Assembly (NCBI GenBank): GCA_021014325.1
Contig: CM037473.1
Location: 24,046,822 to 24,110,821, forward strand
Direction: 5' to 3'
Source: Plazaster borealis
Lineage: Eukaryota > Echinodermata > Asteroidea > Forcipulatida > Labidiasteridae
DNA: 64,000 bases
Numbering within the stretch: position 1 is the stretch's first letter; every line of letters begins with the position of its first letter. Below, in pieces: positions 31,743-44,180 of the stretch. The position numbers were made by a program, and so were the translations under genes. Below the pieces are notes generated by a model. The model did no database searches. It was not told the origin of the DNA and saw nothing but the letters and a program-made list of their open reading frames with translations.

Positions 31743-32883
31743 GTAAGTTCTTTGGATTGATTTATTTTAAACCGATGAATCATATAGGAGATTGCATGCA
31801 CATACAATTCAGATTGAAAATGGCAGATTGTTTCGACGCAGATTGTTTCGTACATTGTACATTGATGTACATAATAATACAAATATAGTTTAAAAACATA
31901 TAGGCCTACAAGTGTACACATTTTGGCGTTCGAAATGCCTTAACGGTTACATGTATTTCAAAGGATAGACCTACGCCACACATTTTAATTTGGATAGCAT
32001 CATCCTTTTTATATTTATTTATATGTATATATTTGTTTTTTTGGGGATAATTTGATACTCTGCACCTGTGCAGAAAATATATCATTATAGGCCTACCTAA
32101 AGAAAGTATATCAACATACTTCAAGAATCGATTGGACCACCCAGTTGCATGTTTCGAATGGCAAACACATCATTCTCTCCGTAAAATAATGTAATCCGAA
32201 TCATCAAGGTTTCAGGAGATGACTCCATACAAATAAATTGCAGCAGGCAATGTCATCGTTCAAATGTTTCTAATACTCCCTTGCAAAGATTCGGTAATTG
32301 GCAACATTTCACATCAAACAGTTTGATCCATTAAGACGAAAAGGTGTATCTTTATTTAAATTATTTGATTTGGGTGTAGTGAGTGCACACAAAATGTTAT
32401 AGCTCTCACTTGTATTTTACCATTAGTTGTACAATTAAAACCCAGTTACATAATGGACGGATTAATTCACCACGAAATGTTTCTAACGAGCGAACCTCTG
32501 GTTGTAACCGCATTCACTTCCAATCAAAATATCCAAGGATAGGATTAAGGGGTAATAGGTTTTTGTGAGGAACGCATCCACTGGAGGTTGTGGAGATTGT
32601 GAAGAGAACCGTGGGTTTAACCTCGTAACCACAGTTGAGCTCCAGGTGGTTTTACGCAACGGTGATTGGTTATTGCTGTGTTCACCCCTTGATCATAGAT
32701 AAGACTTGTAGATTTGCATTGTGGTATGCATATTGTTAGTAAATCCCTTTACAGTATCCCTTTCACTCTCCCACCCAGCTAGTGCAATATTCTATCCAAG
32801 TTCAGCGTGTATTCGAACGTTTGGACACTGTAAAGTGTGCGGTTGTGTTCCATTCACACGAAAACGAATGAACAATAACAACC
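31743..32883. other. start of a long intron or intergenic sequence
   Basis: AT-rich without recognised exons, RNA genes or element ends. Confidence 0.4.
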
Positions 32884-33250
32884 TTAAAGAGACACGTTGC
32901 CTTGGCTATAAAAGCATTTGAAACAGTTCGTTATGAAATTAATATGGTTGGAAAGATATTTTAAAAGTAGAATAATATAATTATCAACACAAATATGCCT
33001 CGAAATTGTGTGGTTTTCCTTTTACTCCGGGAACTAACACTGTCCGCCATATTGTAGAACCAAATTTTTGACTCCACAAAATGGCGGACCGTGTTGGTTT
33101 ACGAAGTAATAGGAAAACCACGCAATTTCGAGGCATAATGTTGTGTAGATCATTTTATTTTATTTTTAAAACATCTTTCAAACCATATTCATTACATAAC
33201 AAACGCTTTTTATAGCCAGAATCGCCCACTCCAAGGCAACGTGTCCCTTC
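32884..33250. mobile_element. TTAA-type foldback MITE (GACACGTTGCC family), full length
   Basis: TTAAAGAGACACGTTGCCTT at the left and CAAGGCAACGTGTCCCTT at the right. Nearly the whole 367 bp folds back on itself (for example ATGCCTCGAAATTGTGTGGT against ACGCAATTTCGAGGCAT), with the apex near CCGCCATATTGTAGAACC. The right TTAA is mutated. Confidence 0.8.
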
Positions 33251-34031
33251 AGCCCTTATCCACCCAAATTCTAAGGCTTCCTAATGAAGATCCCCGGAAG
33301 TTCGAATACGCATAAGGCTGGGCTGGCTTGAACATCACAGTGTCTATCCATATGATACATAAAGTGGCTAGGCCTTTTCCCCATTTTATAGCCTCGGTTC
33401 CACCGCATAATCTAAACGGAAGGAAACACAATATGGCTACTTTAATTCTCACTATTTAACATGTCGCATTTTGTGTGGTGGAATAATCCTAACAGCAACA
33501 CGACTGAAAGCAGTTATTCAGAAATCTGCATACGGCATTATCGTGCATAATTTAGGTAATTGCAGCTTTCGAATTTTGCCGTCAGCAAAAAAGGTCACAA
33601 AACCATTTAAAGCCCGCTTTGTAAAGCAAATTAAATGATTAAAATTCTAGAAGTCTAAACCTATTTCTGAAAAGAAACAATTAAATCAAAATTACATTGA
33701 ATAAACATCAAGGTCGGTGGAACAACAATTTCAATGTTTATTTTTTTTACAATCTGTTGCAATCTACAGTTTGAACAGTCGAGCACAGATGGCAGCCAGG
33801 CAACATGGCGCCAATGTAGTCGGGAACAATGGGAATATGCCAACCCATGCCACATTGTAATTTTAGTTCCATAGTTAGATGTGTTGGTTTTCTCACTACG
33901 AATGACAAGGTTGTTGCAGCTGAGTTGACCCTTCGGTGAACTGGTCATCAGAGGGTTGATCTGATCATGTTCTGATTAAAAACATAATACGACGACAACG
34001 AGTATACATTGCAAAATGATTAATATTCCTA
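33251..34031. other. no feature recognised
   Basis: AT-rich unique-looking sequence between two MITEs. Confidence 0.4.
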
Positions 34032-34231
34032 CACTGCAAAAATTTAAACCATACCATAGGTGTTGTCACATGTAATATACAAACAAGAATCAAAATTTAC
34101 ATTATAGGGTGGTAAAATAACACTAATTTCTGCCAAAACAATTACATTGGTGTTATTTTAACACCCTATTGTGTTAATTTTGATTCTCTCTTCGGTATCT
34201 ATAATGTGACAACACCCATGTTTTTGCAGTG
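34032..34231. mobile_element. palindromic TA-type MITE, copy 2
   Basis: CACTGCAAAAATTTAAACC at the left and TTTTTGCAGTG at the right, flanked by TA on both sides (34030-34031 and 34232-34233). The interior matches the copies at 2216 and 59309. Confidence 0.85.
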
Positions 34232-34347
34232 TACATGGTTAAATTTATCATAAAGAAACACTTCACAGCAGAAGGAAGCACACTGATCACTATGTCCTTC
34301 TGCCATGTTGCAGATAACTTGGTTTTCTACTTATATTACAATATATT

Positions 34348-34461
34348 GTATAACCTAAGCGACGCTGGGAGGAACCTAGTCTGGCACCTTCTTTGTATTA
34401 GATAGTATAACCTAAGCGACGCTGGGAGGAACCTAGTCTGGCACCTTCTTTGTATTAGATA
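34348..34461. repeat. perfect two-copy 57-bp tandem duplication
   Basis: GTATAACCTAAGCGACGCTG starts at 34348 and again at 34405; the two 57-bp copies appear identical, implying a very recent duplication or an assembly artefact. Confidence 0.9.
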
Positions 34462-34584
34462 TAATCGGTACTATTGTACACAGAAAACAAAAAAATGGAA
34501 TGAGTTTAGTACAACGAATTACTATTGTAAAGTGTTACACCTACTATTCAGTATTTGTTTGAGATACTCGCTGCAATTGCGAGA

Positions 34585-34760
34585 TTCGGACTGGCCTCTC
34601 GTTGCCGGGCACAACAGCGGTTTAATGGTTTAGCTATCCTGCTTTAGAATGCGGGGGTCGTGGGTTCGAATGCCACCTGTGCATGGGGATTTTTGTTTCC
34701 GCGGGACTCGGGAAGTTCTTGGCATACAGTGATCATCACACATCGGTGTTAGGCTAAAAC
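34585..34760 (+). mobile_element. tRNA-headed SINE or tRNA pseudogene
   Basis: GCACA...TGTGC can form an acceptor-like stem; AGCGGTTTAATGGTTTAGCT resembles a D arm with an A box, and GTGGGTTCGAATGCCAC a T arm with a B box (one mismatch). The anticodon-like loop is 8 bases, one too many, so a functional tRNA is unlikely. The sequence after it (to about 34760) is not tRNA and may be a SINE body. Confidence 0.45.
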
Positions 34761-34769
34761 CCAAAAATA

Positions 34770-36640
34770 TTTAACATCTTTGAAACATAACGAAGATCAA
34801 AGCTTTCTTTGTCATTTGTGTTACTGCATATAATTCAGAGTTTCAAACAAAATTCATTTAGATTACGGGTGGCGGGGAAAGCTAAGCGCTTCATGTGTTT
34901 AGGGAAAATCGGATGACCGATGCTTCTTTATTTTTGGACCCATTGGTCTCATTCTGATAAATTTTGCCGAGAGTTCCTTTTGAATTTTCTTGAATAACAA
35001 GATCCATCTCCGGAACACCCCGGGTTTTCTCATGTTTTCCCACTCCAGGAAAAACACTAATTAGGGTATTTCTTCCCCCGTTGCTTACCGCTTATGATTA
35101 TGTACCTAAGCCGTGATATCTGAGCTCATCATCCCGTGAGTACTTCCTACCTCTACCCACAACCCCTGAAGAAGGTATTTTGTTTCAAAACTATATGCTA
35201 CGTTAAACAAAAAACACAGACAAAAATAATAAATACTTATTTCGGAGGTAAGGAAAAACCGGGTACGGTTTATCCTTTTTGCTTTCTCCGAGAATTTTTT
35301 TATCATCAGTCTGTTGTTTGTTTACGTGATATCATCTAAACTGCTTTAACATGTGAAGTTCTGCGCGAATTCCATATAGATTCCCAACTTAGTTCCGGAA
35401 ATGTTACTGTCCATTTCAGTTAATTCTGTTTTCAAAGAATTATACCGTTATTTGTTGTGCTGAGCTCCCGTGATGCTGATAGCATTACCATAACATAGAC
35501 TTGGCATAGGTAACGTTTACCGAACACAAACCATAGTTGTTCGATACACTTGTGCGATTTGAGAAATATTTTGTTTGGAAGTTTGGAAAGCTAAACAATA
35601 AGATATGAACAACACCCAACAGACTCGTCTGGATCCATAAGCCTCCCCCATCCCGAAAAAGCTTCAACATCAAAATGCAGGGACTGCACATTCATTACAG
35701 GCTATGGTTTAGCAAAGGTTGAACTGTAACCAACTGCAAATTTGGACAAATTCCTGCAAAAATTCCAAAATGGGCAGCAATTCCCTTATGGGCACTCAAT
35801 TAGCAGAGTATGGGACCTAGGTCGAGATGAAACCTAGACCTGACATATCGATCCGGCAAGTGGCTCTCTGCGTGTAACCTGGTGGGTGGGAAACACTCTG
35901 GACCCAGGAGGTATTTCATATACACTATGCATGATCTCCTCATAACGGCTACATTAAAGGCTGGGTTACAGATGCAGTTCGTTTAGATCAGATAACGCGT
36001 CGACGTTTACTCTCTAATGAAAATGTCGCAGACAATAAAATTGAAATTTTCAAAGGCAGCAAAAAGGAAAGTAATGCCTCGTTTACCAAATAGAAAGACA
36101 TGCTATAACATACAGTTACTTCGAAGTATGCAATTATGTTCAAGCAATGCTCTTTTATTTATATTCGTTCTGATGATGGACAGAAAGTCACCCGGTACTG
36201 CATTGTCCCTCGAAAACAGAAACAAACTTGATTCGGATGACTGGATATCAAGGATATCGCATACCATACTGATGTTGTTTCTTTCCGTATTGTATAACAT
36301 AAGAAAACCTATATCACTATCAACAGAATAGCAATTTGTAATTTTCAAGCTCGAGCTCGTCTTTGAGAACAAATGTCTAACTAAGATTTTAAGGTTATTG
36401 TCTAACAAAGATTACAATGGTATTGTTTATAACAAAGATTACAATTTTCTCATAAAATAAAAAACAAGTTGGAAAAGTTGACCCTTTTTGAGCAGATTAA
36501 CAATATTCTTTTATCACACTTGTACACTCTTCATGTTGGTACATTTTGTGTTCCATGTGAAAGTTCCTTTGGGATTTTATGCTTGTATTCCAGTTAAACG
36601 TCTGTGATAATTATGGTCTAATTTCAAGACATTGTCGTTT
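34770..36640. other. no gene recognised
   Basis: AT-rich sequence with several open frames of 65-105 codons on both strands (around 35106-35339 and 36017-36408), none with recognisable domains or splice sites. Confidence 0.4.
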
Positions 36641-36645
36641 GTTAT

Positions 36646-36995
36646 TATGCCGTGGTCGAGTAAAGGGCACCGGACTTAAGCTCTGCGGGTGTTTCTGCAT
36701 GATCAGCAGAGTGTGGGTTCGAGTCTCGGTCGTGCCACTTGTGTCCTTGAGCAAGATGCTTAATTGCTTTGTCCTTCGAATGGGACATTAAGCCGTAGGT
36801 CCCATGTACCTATAGGATTGGTAGTACACGTAAAATAACCCAGAACACTTATCGTACAAGAGTGGGGGGTTACTTATACCCCGGTGTTTCTGGTTCACAT
36901 AGCAAGCACCCTTGTTTACAGGTTTCCTCAGGCTTGCGAGCTACAGTGATTAAGTTCACTTTAAGAGGCATCCTTGGTGCCATTAATAGAAATAT
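36646..36995 (+). mobile_element. tRNA-derived SINE, second copy
   Basis: Head GCCGTGGTCGAGTAAAGGGC, B box within GTGTGGGTTCGAGTCTCGG (about 36712-36730), body with TTTGTCCTTCGAATGGGACA then TTAAGCCGTAGGTCCCATGT. Same family as 16051; longer tail ending near GGCATCCTTGGTGCC. Confidence 0.75.
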
Positions 36996-37615
36996 ATAAT
37001 AATAACTATATATAATTATTTTATTTTAGCTATTTCACTTTACTGCGTTCAATTGATAAGTAACATAAAATAAATAAGGCTGTAGGTACACAGCTTCAAC
37101 GCAACATAATAAATAAAAAAAATCAGTTAATAATTCTACAAAACATCACTTTAATTCTACATAAAAACAAAATCGAATTACAAGAGCTCGCTGGTTTGTT
37201 TCGGCATAATTCATCAGAGAAATGGATTTCCAGAAACCGCACATTTTGTTTTAGTAATTTGTAATACTATAGTGTTTTAAGATGTAACCCGCGGTCATCA
37301 ATGCGATTGGATTGTAATAATAACTTCAGGTAGGTCAATTCCACCCGGGGCGGCAACTTCGTTGAATTAATATGTGATTCAGCAATCATGAAGAAAAAAA
37401 AAATATATTTGTTTTAAACCCTAGTCAGAAGTAAGAGTGTTGGCAACTGGACAACAACCACTCATAATAAGAAAGGTACGGAGCTCCAGCAGTGCTATGT
37501 CACTATATCCAGATACCGAGATAACGATTTCCAAGAGTCGACTTTCAGAAACTTAGATGGTATGTCGACTTCCTAGGTTTAGTGAGTCATCTTGGCAAGA
37601 TAGAGTATCGCGAGT
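36996..37615. other. no feature recognised
   Basis: AT-rich spacer leading into the SalI-rich minisatellite. Confidence 0.4.
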
Positions 37616-38300
37616 CGACCTACTCTACACAATTAGTCGACGTATTCCTTGAAATAAATAATGTAATCCTTGAAGCAAGTCGACGTATTCCTTGAAATTA
37701 GTCGACGTATTCCTTGAAATAAGTCGACGTATTCCTAGAGAGTAGTCGACGTATTCCTTGAAATTAGTCGACGTATTCCTTGAGAGTATATAGTCGACGT
37801 ATTCCTTGAAATAAGTCGACGTATTCCTTAAAATTAAAGTTGACATATTCCATGAAATTAGTCGATGTAGTCCTTGAAATTAGTCGACGTATTCCTTGAG
37901 AGTAGTCGACGTATTCCTTGAAATTAGTCGACGTATTCCTTGAGAGTATATAGTCGACGTATTCCTTGAAATAAGTCGACGTATTCCTTGAAATTCTATT
38001 TGACATATTCCCTGAAATTAGTCGATGCAGTCCCTGAAATTAGTCGACGTATTCCTTGAGAGTAGTCGACGTATTCCTTGAAATTATAGTTGACGTATTC
38101 CTTGAAATTAGTCTACGTATTCCTTGAAATAAGTCGATGTATTCCTTGAAATAAGTCGATGTATTCCTTGAAATAAGTCGATGTATTCCTTGAAATAAGT
38201 CGATGTGTTCCTTAAAATAAGATGAATTTCTTGAAATTAGTTCATGTGTTTCTTGAAATTAGTCGACATAATCTTTGAAAAAAGGCAACGTTTCCTTTTA
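37616..38300. repeat. minisatellite of AGTCGACGTATTCCTTGAAA units
   Basis: About 30 units of roughly 20-24 bp, most with a SalI site (GTCGAC). Units alternate between endings such as AAATT, AAATA and GAGAGTATAT, giving an irregular higher-order pattern in the middle (37780-38000). Copies decay toward the right end. The minus-strand frame KEYVD...FKEYVD is a by-product of the repeat, not a gene. Confidence 0.93.
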
Positions 38301-39362
38301 ATAAGTCGACATGGTGACATACATTTTCGTGGTAAGTGGTATGGCACTCATGGAACTCCGTAGAAAGTATTTTGAACGTCTGCCATATTAATCACTGGCA
38401 CCCGTCATTTTAGTATTGGGCTTTGGTTGGTTTACTGCGGTACGAGTTTTAAAGACTAAGATCAGGATTGGTAATTATTGGGAAAAGAAGACTACTTTCA
38501 ATCAGAAATCTCACTGATTAAGTGAACAAGTTCTTTGTACTATACCAAGCATTTAAAACAAATTCTGTCTAATCCGAGAGCATTTTGTGGAACCCGCACC
38601 CGGAATGATCTCGATTCGACATAAATGTGCGCATTACATTAACTCAACTAATAATCATGTTACACTACCTTTAATACAAGGACCCACGTTTAACTGGTAG
38701 CACTGTGTGCAGCTTGTGTTGTCTAAACACAGCACATGGCTTCACTTTTGCGAAGTGCCTTTTTTTGCGCGCGCAAAGTAGAACACTTACATCATTTTCC
38801 AGTTCATTAAACGCGCAGGCCATGGAACACTTGATTGATTTAACATTTCCAGCAATAATCAGAAACAGTAACGAAGAAATATAAAAAAATAAAGCTGATT
38901 TTTAAAAGGAAAACTAATGTAACATGCTTTTAAGTTTATCGCAGCAGCGTTTTGACTGAAAAACGTGGACAAATCGGCAGAATTGGTTAACAGTTTTGTT
39001 GTTGACTTTCTGAAAAGTTTGAAAGAGCTAGTACTGCCACAATTCGTTCTAATAAGCCCTAAATTTATAAATACTATTTAAAATGCTGTCATCCATTACG
39101 AAACAAGTCACGAGTCTCACAGTAAGGGGAAGAGCCCCCCCCCCCAAAAAAAGGTCCATGATTTTCATGAACAGAAAGTAAAACTATAGGCTACATGAAT
39201 AAAACGGTTCACGAGCCTGGGCCAGATCGGGAGGGGTGCTTATTGTGAAATTAAACCTTCCCAAGCGATCATCTTCCCACGTCAACAATCGACATGTTTT
39301 CGTGCTCCCCCGCGTAAATAAGGTACGCTTTCAAAGCACTAAGTTGTATTTGTACATTCCCT
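38301..39362. other. no gene recognised
   Basis: AT-rich with a C13-A7 homopolymer junction near 39137-39156. Confidence 0.4.
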
Positions 39363-39702
39363 TTAAAGTTGACTTTCCCAGTTTTTTAATGAGTTGGAAA
39401 TTTCACTGAATCTGATTTCAAAGTTCAGGCCGATACCAATTAAAAGACATAATTCAGTATGAAATACTGTCAAATGCAATGAAATATAATTTGAATAGCC
39501 ACAAATTCACCTTTGCTTATTTCAAATGCCACAGTGAGTCTGACATGAACGTGCACAAAGTCACCGACAAAGCATACACTGTTTGTGTTGTTTTCACTTA
39601 ATCGAGACCCGTAATATTTTCATTGGTTGGTTAGAGTGCTTTTATTGCAACTACAGAAATGGATTTATTCTTGCAACAACAATAGATAAAATTCACCTTT
39701 AA
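39363..39702. mobile_element. TTAA-bounded MITE, CGTGCACAAA family, copy 1
   Basis: TTAAAGTTGACTTTCCCAG at the left and AAATTCACCTTTAA at the right, with the internal signature GACATGAACGTGCACAAAGT. Related pieces at 2790-2890, 5640-5700 and 60400-60600. Confidence 0.6.
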
Positions 39703-40320
39703 GATTGTTTCATTTTACTACAAGAGTTAAAGTTGGACGCAACTCTTATCCCAGATGGTTTTACCTTGATTTATGATATCTGCCATAGAAGATGATTTTA
39801 TTGAGCCTGATTTGCTCGTTACATTTTGATGGCGCACGACAGTTCCGTAAACAAAACACGATGCCAAGATGATAATAAACCTTAACAGCTTGTTTTTCAT
39901 GAGAATAATTAGTGGTTATCGTAAATTGGGTCACTCGTCACCGTGGAGCCACGCCGCGCCGTAGGATGAGCCCCTCACACCCCTTGGTGGTATAGAGACG
40001 AAACAGTATCTGATAATAGGTATATGCGTCACTGGCAATTTAACACGTGCAGCTTTAAAATGAAAAACATTTTTGGACTACTGCTGCTGGAAGATGACAA
40101 GAAAACTCTTGTCCCGAACGTATTTTGGCTTATACAGCTTCTCGAAATGAGATTTCACGAAGGAATCTCGAAATGCTATTAGTGCGGAGTTTGGTATATA
40201 ACAAAATGCGCATGTCATTCGGTGTAATCACCAGGATTCGTCTGTGGCAATTGGATTAGTGTAACATGCTTAAATGGTGGAGTGCCTCGCATGTATGTAG
40301 GGATTGTAGGCTAGTCTACG

Positions 40321-40678
40321 TTAAAGACAAGTACTGGATTGGTACCGGTGATTATTGTGGGAGAAACAAAAGTAATGATTAGTTTCCATCCGGAAGCTCA
40401 CTGAAACATTTCAAACATTTACCAATCCTCTAGAAAAAAATTGATTGTTTCGAAATGCTGTCCAAGTCCAGAAAATAACATTTAAAGACTCACCGAGTCA
40501 TTATTTCATATTTAATCTGTCCAGTATCGACGTGCGCAAAATCCATGACAACGAATCGTTGTTCTCACCGAATCGAATTCACTTAACATGATGAAATTTC
40601 ACAGGTTGGCTTAAATGTGTGTCAATTGAAAACTAGAAATGGAAATAAAATTACTCGTCAAAACCATTATGCCTTTAA
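40321..40678. mobile_element. TTAA-bounded MITE, CGTGCACAAA family, copy 2
   Basis: TTAAAGACAAGTACTGGATT to CATTATGCCTTTAA, with the internal signature GTATCGACGTGCGCAAAATC and the same order of landmarks as 39363-39702. Confidence 0.65.
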
Positions 40679-41231
40679 AGGTGGACAGAGAGGGAACGAG
40701 TGGCACAGGTTGGCTGGTTATGTCATTTGGGAGACACGAGCATTGTGCCCTCACGCACGTTCCTGTTGTGTATAGACGCAGTAATTACGACTGCATGCAC
40801 TGATTGCCTGTCGGCATGCGAGGGCCGTTTGTAAAGCAATTTGAGCATTGCTCATCAAGCTGATGCTCCATTAAGATTTGAATTTATATTGGAGACACAG
40901 TCTGCTTTCTTATTTTTTCTGATGGTGACAAAACTTCCGAAGGCATTAATTTTTCGATTCATTAAAGAAAAGCATCAAGATTGACGAGGGGCGATTCTGA
41001 ATGTCAGTTTTGGCGAGTTTGGAGGGGGCAGCACAAACTACAAATCCACAGCTACATGCAGAGTTTGTTACTTTGGGGCGACTCACCAATTTCGCACCAT
41101 ATTCCGCCAATTTGCATGTTTCGCTTCGAATACAAGAAGTAATGTCTAATAGAAGTAACAATTAAATCAAGGTATACACCTTTATAGAACTCACAAGACG
41201 AAAGTGTCAATGAGACAAATCTGAACGCGGA

Positions 41232-41530
41232 CAACATTGGTAATTGTCAAAGACATCCACACTTAATGTGACCCAACATAAAATAACAAACCTGTGAAAG
41301 TTTAAGCTCAGTCGGTCATCGCAACCACAAACAAAAAGTGAAAAAAACATTGTAATTTAGTTTTCACTGTTTTGAAACATTGGGTTTTGGACTCGAGATC
41401 AAAACTAATTGTTTTACTAATTTCTCAAAACATATTATAGCATGTCAACCAAAAAGTTTCAAGGGAAATTTTCCACCATATACCATGTAATTTATAATTT
41501 GAATGCTAACAATGTTTTGCACTCCCTTTA
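41232..41530. mobile_element. degenerate TTAA-type MITE
   Basis: Contains AACATTGGTAATTGTCAAAG, TGTGACCCAACATAAAATAA, CCTGTGAAAGTTTAAGCTCA and ends TTTTGCACTCCCTTTA. These are landmarks of the family at 56311 in opposite orientation. Left border uncertain. Confidence 0.5.
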
Positions 41531-41559
41531 CCTAATATCGAGGTTTTTTTTTAAGTTCA

Positions 41560-41720
41560 CCAAACGAATAAAGATTTGCTGATGGAAGTCTCTCCAATGA
41601 GTTATTGTGGTTCTGAAAGAACCGGTGTTGTAAGAAATCGACGTTTCGATCAGTATGCTCGGATCGTCTTCATGAGAAAGCCGAGGAGAATAACTACTTG
41701 AATGTAAGGTTACCCCAAGA
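41560..41720 (-). mobile_element. second Penelope-like terminal-repeat fragment with decayed hammerhead motif
   Basis: On the minus strand: TCTCATGAAGACGATC, loop CGAGCATACT, then GATCGAAACGTCG (about 41640-41677), followed downstream by CCGGTTCTTTCAGAACCAC. The order stem I, core box, GATC stem II, GAAA, ACGT is as at 26701, but the first core box reads ATGAAGA instead of CTGANGA, which should destroy catalysis. A different subfamily from the 26-kb copy. Confidence 0.45.
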
Positions 41721-42077
41721 GCAACATCCTCGCTACCATGGGCAGCGCGCCGTATCAATACCTCTCGTCACTAACAATCGAGCAAGGCATTCTGGGAAAG
41801 AAAACCAAAATGGCGAGGCGAGATCGTACACCACTGGGAACGAGGTTGCCCAGAGCAATGCCTGTGTTGTAGGAAAAGTATTTTTAGTCAGAGGAGAGGA
41901 ATTCAAGCCGAGCATTTAATAGTGACTAGGTCAGCAGACATTTAATCAAATAGTTATTCACTTCAATTGGATTATCTGAAACAGTCACTTTACATTCAAT
42001 GTAAACAAAATGAACTGATGTCTTCCGGTGAGCTGTCGTGGGTGACGTAATCCCATTTTAAACGTCGACCTTCGACC

Positions 42078-42451
42078 TTAAAGGTATCGTACACGTTTGG
42101 TAATGACTCAAAACAAATATTAGCCTAAAAACTTACTTGGTAACAAGCAACGGAGAGCTGTTGATAGTATAAAACATTGTAGGAAACGACTCCCTCTGAA
42201 GTAACGTAGTTTTTGAGACAGAGGTAATTTCTCACTAAAATAATAAAAACTTCTTGCAAGAAGTTTTTATTCCTATCTGAAAGCACACAAATTTGTACAA
42301 CAAGGGTGTTTTTTCTTTCATTATTTTCTTGCAACTTCGATGACAAATTGAGCCCAAATTTTTACAGGCTTGTTATTTTATGCATATGTTGGGATACACC
42401 AAGTGAGAACACTGGTCTTTGACAATTTCCAAACGTGTTCAGTGCCTTTAA
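42078..42451. mobile_element. TTAA MITE, main family, copy 5
   Basis: Full length, TTAAAGGTATCGTACACG to GTTCAGTGCCTTTAA, plus orientation as in the 24-30 kb copies, very close in sequence to 24228-24604. Confidence 0.85.
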
Positions 42452-43659
42452 ACCCTTTTTCCAATGCCCAAGCGTTTTGAGAAGTAAATTACACAATATT
42501 GTAAAAAGAAAAAAATCTAAAAAATCAAAGCGATCGTTATGATGCAGCGTACTTCATTCACAATCGGGAATTCATCTTAAATTCAATTTATGTCTGAGTC
42601 TGATTTTTTTTGTATAAAGTAAATGAAAAAAGAAAGAACAATATTATCACAAATTTAAACTAATGAAAAATGAGCGCGACCATATAGTTTTATCGCAGTT
42701 AGATTGACAGAAAGGAAACACGAAAAATGTAAGTAATGAAAGTAAGGTCATTGGGCGTCAACTCCGAGGGCAACCAGACTATATTCTTCTAAGAAGAATG
42801 TTAGTTCGAGCTTACTCCACATCTGAAATTAGTGACGTGGCTTCTATCTCCCACTTCTTCAATAATGTCATTGGAGCCGACGGGTGTGTATAACCAAAGA
42901 CGCTGAATTAGAAGACCGGCTGAAATTTTGGAGATACCCCCAAAAATGGCAGAGGAGATGCCCTAATAAACTGGGTTCATTGCGCTCTACGTTAATGTAC
43001 CGTATTAATTACGTTACACCAATACGTTGCGGTGCATTCATTATTTTTACTGCCGTGTTCGCCACCATACTTGAGTCATGAGAAGTGTCATATTAGTGTT
43101 ATGTCTTTTCCCATCATCTTCGGAACCTTATTCTCGTTGTGCACGTCCGTTAGGATTGTTACTATGACGGGATTAAACTGGCTAGCCTAAAGGCCTGTAT
43201 TGACTGTGGTAATGCAAGTCGTTGGTTGCCTTGGGGCATGGGAGAGAGTTCACGGCCATGATTGGCAGAGTGAATGGCTTGGGTATGCGCAGTGAAGGCA
43301 TTCTGGGCAAACAGTGTGGAGAGATAGGGAAAGGGATCTCCGTGTTGCTCAAGACCTGCCCATGTGTGGCGAGAAACTCCCACAGAAGTAGTGGCTTCAT
43401 TATTGTTGGAAATGTTGTTACAACCCAAGAAAAGTATTTATCAAAGTACTTCTTGAATAGGAAGTTTTTAAACAGCTGTATTTGACGAAAATACCAATAA
43501 TGTACCATTTTCTTTAGAAGGGGGATTTCGGGATATCAAACTACTTTCTCTGTACCTAACATAAATACACTTAAACACTTATCAGCATTTTCCTGTTATC
43601 GTAACCAAGTCTGGTTAAACATGGGACTGTCAGTCACTCCAATTCAAATATAGACTAAA
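42452..43659. other. no gene recognised
   Basis: AT-rich, with a GC-richer patch near 43200-43400 open on both strands; no domain or splice structure recognised. Confidence 0.4.
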
Positions 43660-44180
43660 CTCTGATATTGATATGTTAACAGCTAATCGATAACTACACG
43701 CCTACTTATACATTTTCTGCTTAAAAAATGCGATACAAATATCGATTAGCATCAGTTTGATCAATAATTAATTAAACAAGTATATAATCGAATGTTCTGG
43801 TACAGATACGTCAATGATTAATACAAAGCAATTTCGTCCATATTATTTTGAGTATTACAAATCATTGATCGATGACCTTATCAATATTGTTTATCAATAA
43901 ATCGACAGCTAATCAATACCGATCGAAAATTACATGATTTAAGGAAATTAATAAGGTGTTTATACACAAAACTATTTCATCGGCAGTTTATTGATTTCAA
44001 TATCTGGTAGTTTTTTAGTCAATACTTCTGCTATTTTATAGTTCTTAAATTTGTACTTCAAAACGTTTACACTATAATAGTTAGAAACTTGGATGGATAC
44101 TTTTGTAGATAAGAAATCGACATGCCATTTACTAGTGATCAATTTAAAGATCAAACTGAGGTTTGGATATCGATTTGAGC
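43660..44180. promoter_or_regulatory. cluster of Onecut/Cut-like ATCAATA and ATCGAT motifs
   Basis: ATCAATA/TATTGAT or ATCGAT words occur at least nine times: in GATATTGATATG, TAATCGATAAC, ATATCGATTAGC, TTGATCAATAATTAATTA, CATTGATCGATG, TATCAATATTG, TATCAATAAATCG, CTAATCAATACCGATCG and GGATATCGATTTG. These resemble binding sites for Cut-homeodomain factors. High AT content makes some by chance; an enhancer is an inference only. Confidence 0.25.

Noticed and set aside
34600..34680. Functional tRNA gene
   Set aside because: An 8-base anticodon loop and stem mismatches; better explained as a SINE head or pseudogene.
37625..38006. Minus-strand frames with FKEYVD repeats
   Set aside because: Translation of the SalI-rich minisatellite, with no flanking coding structure.
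37616..38300. CRISPR-like repeat array
   Set aside because: Units are contiguous without unique spacers and the genome is eukaryotic with introns.
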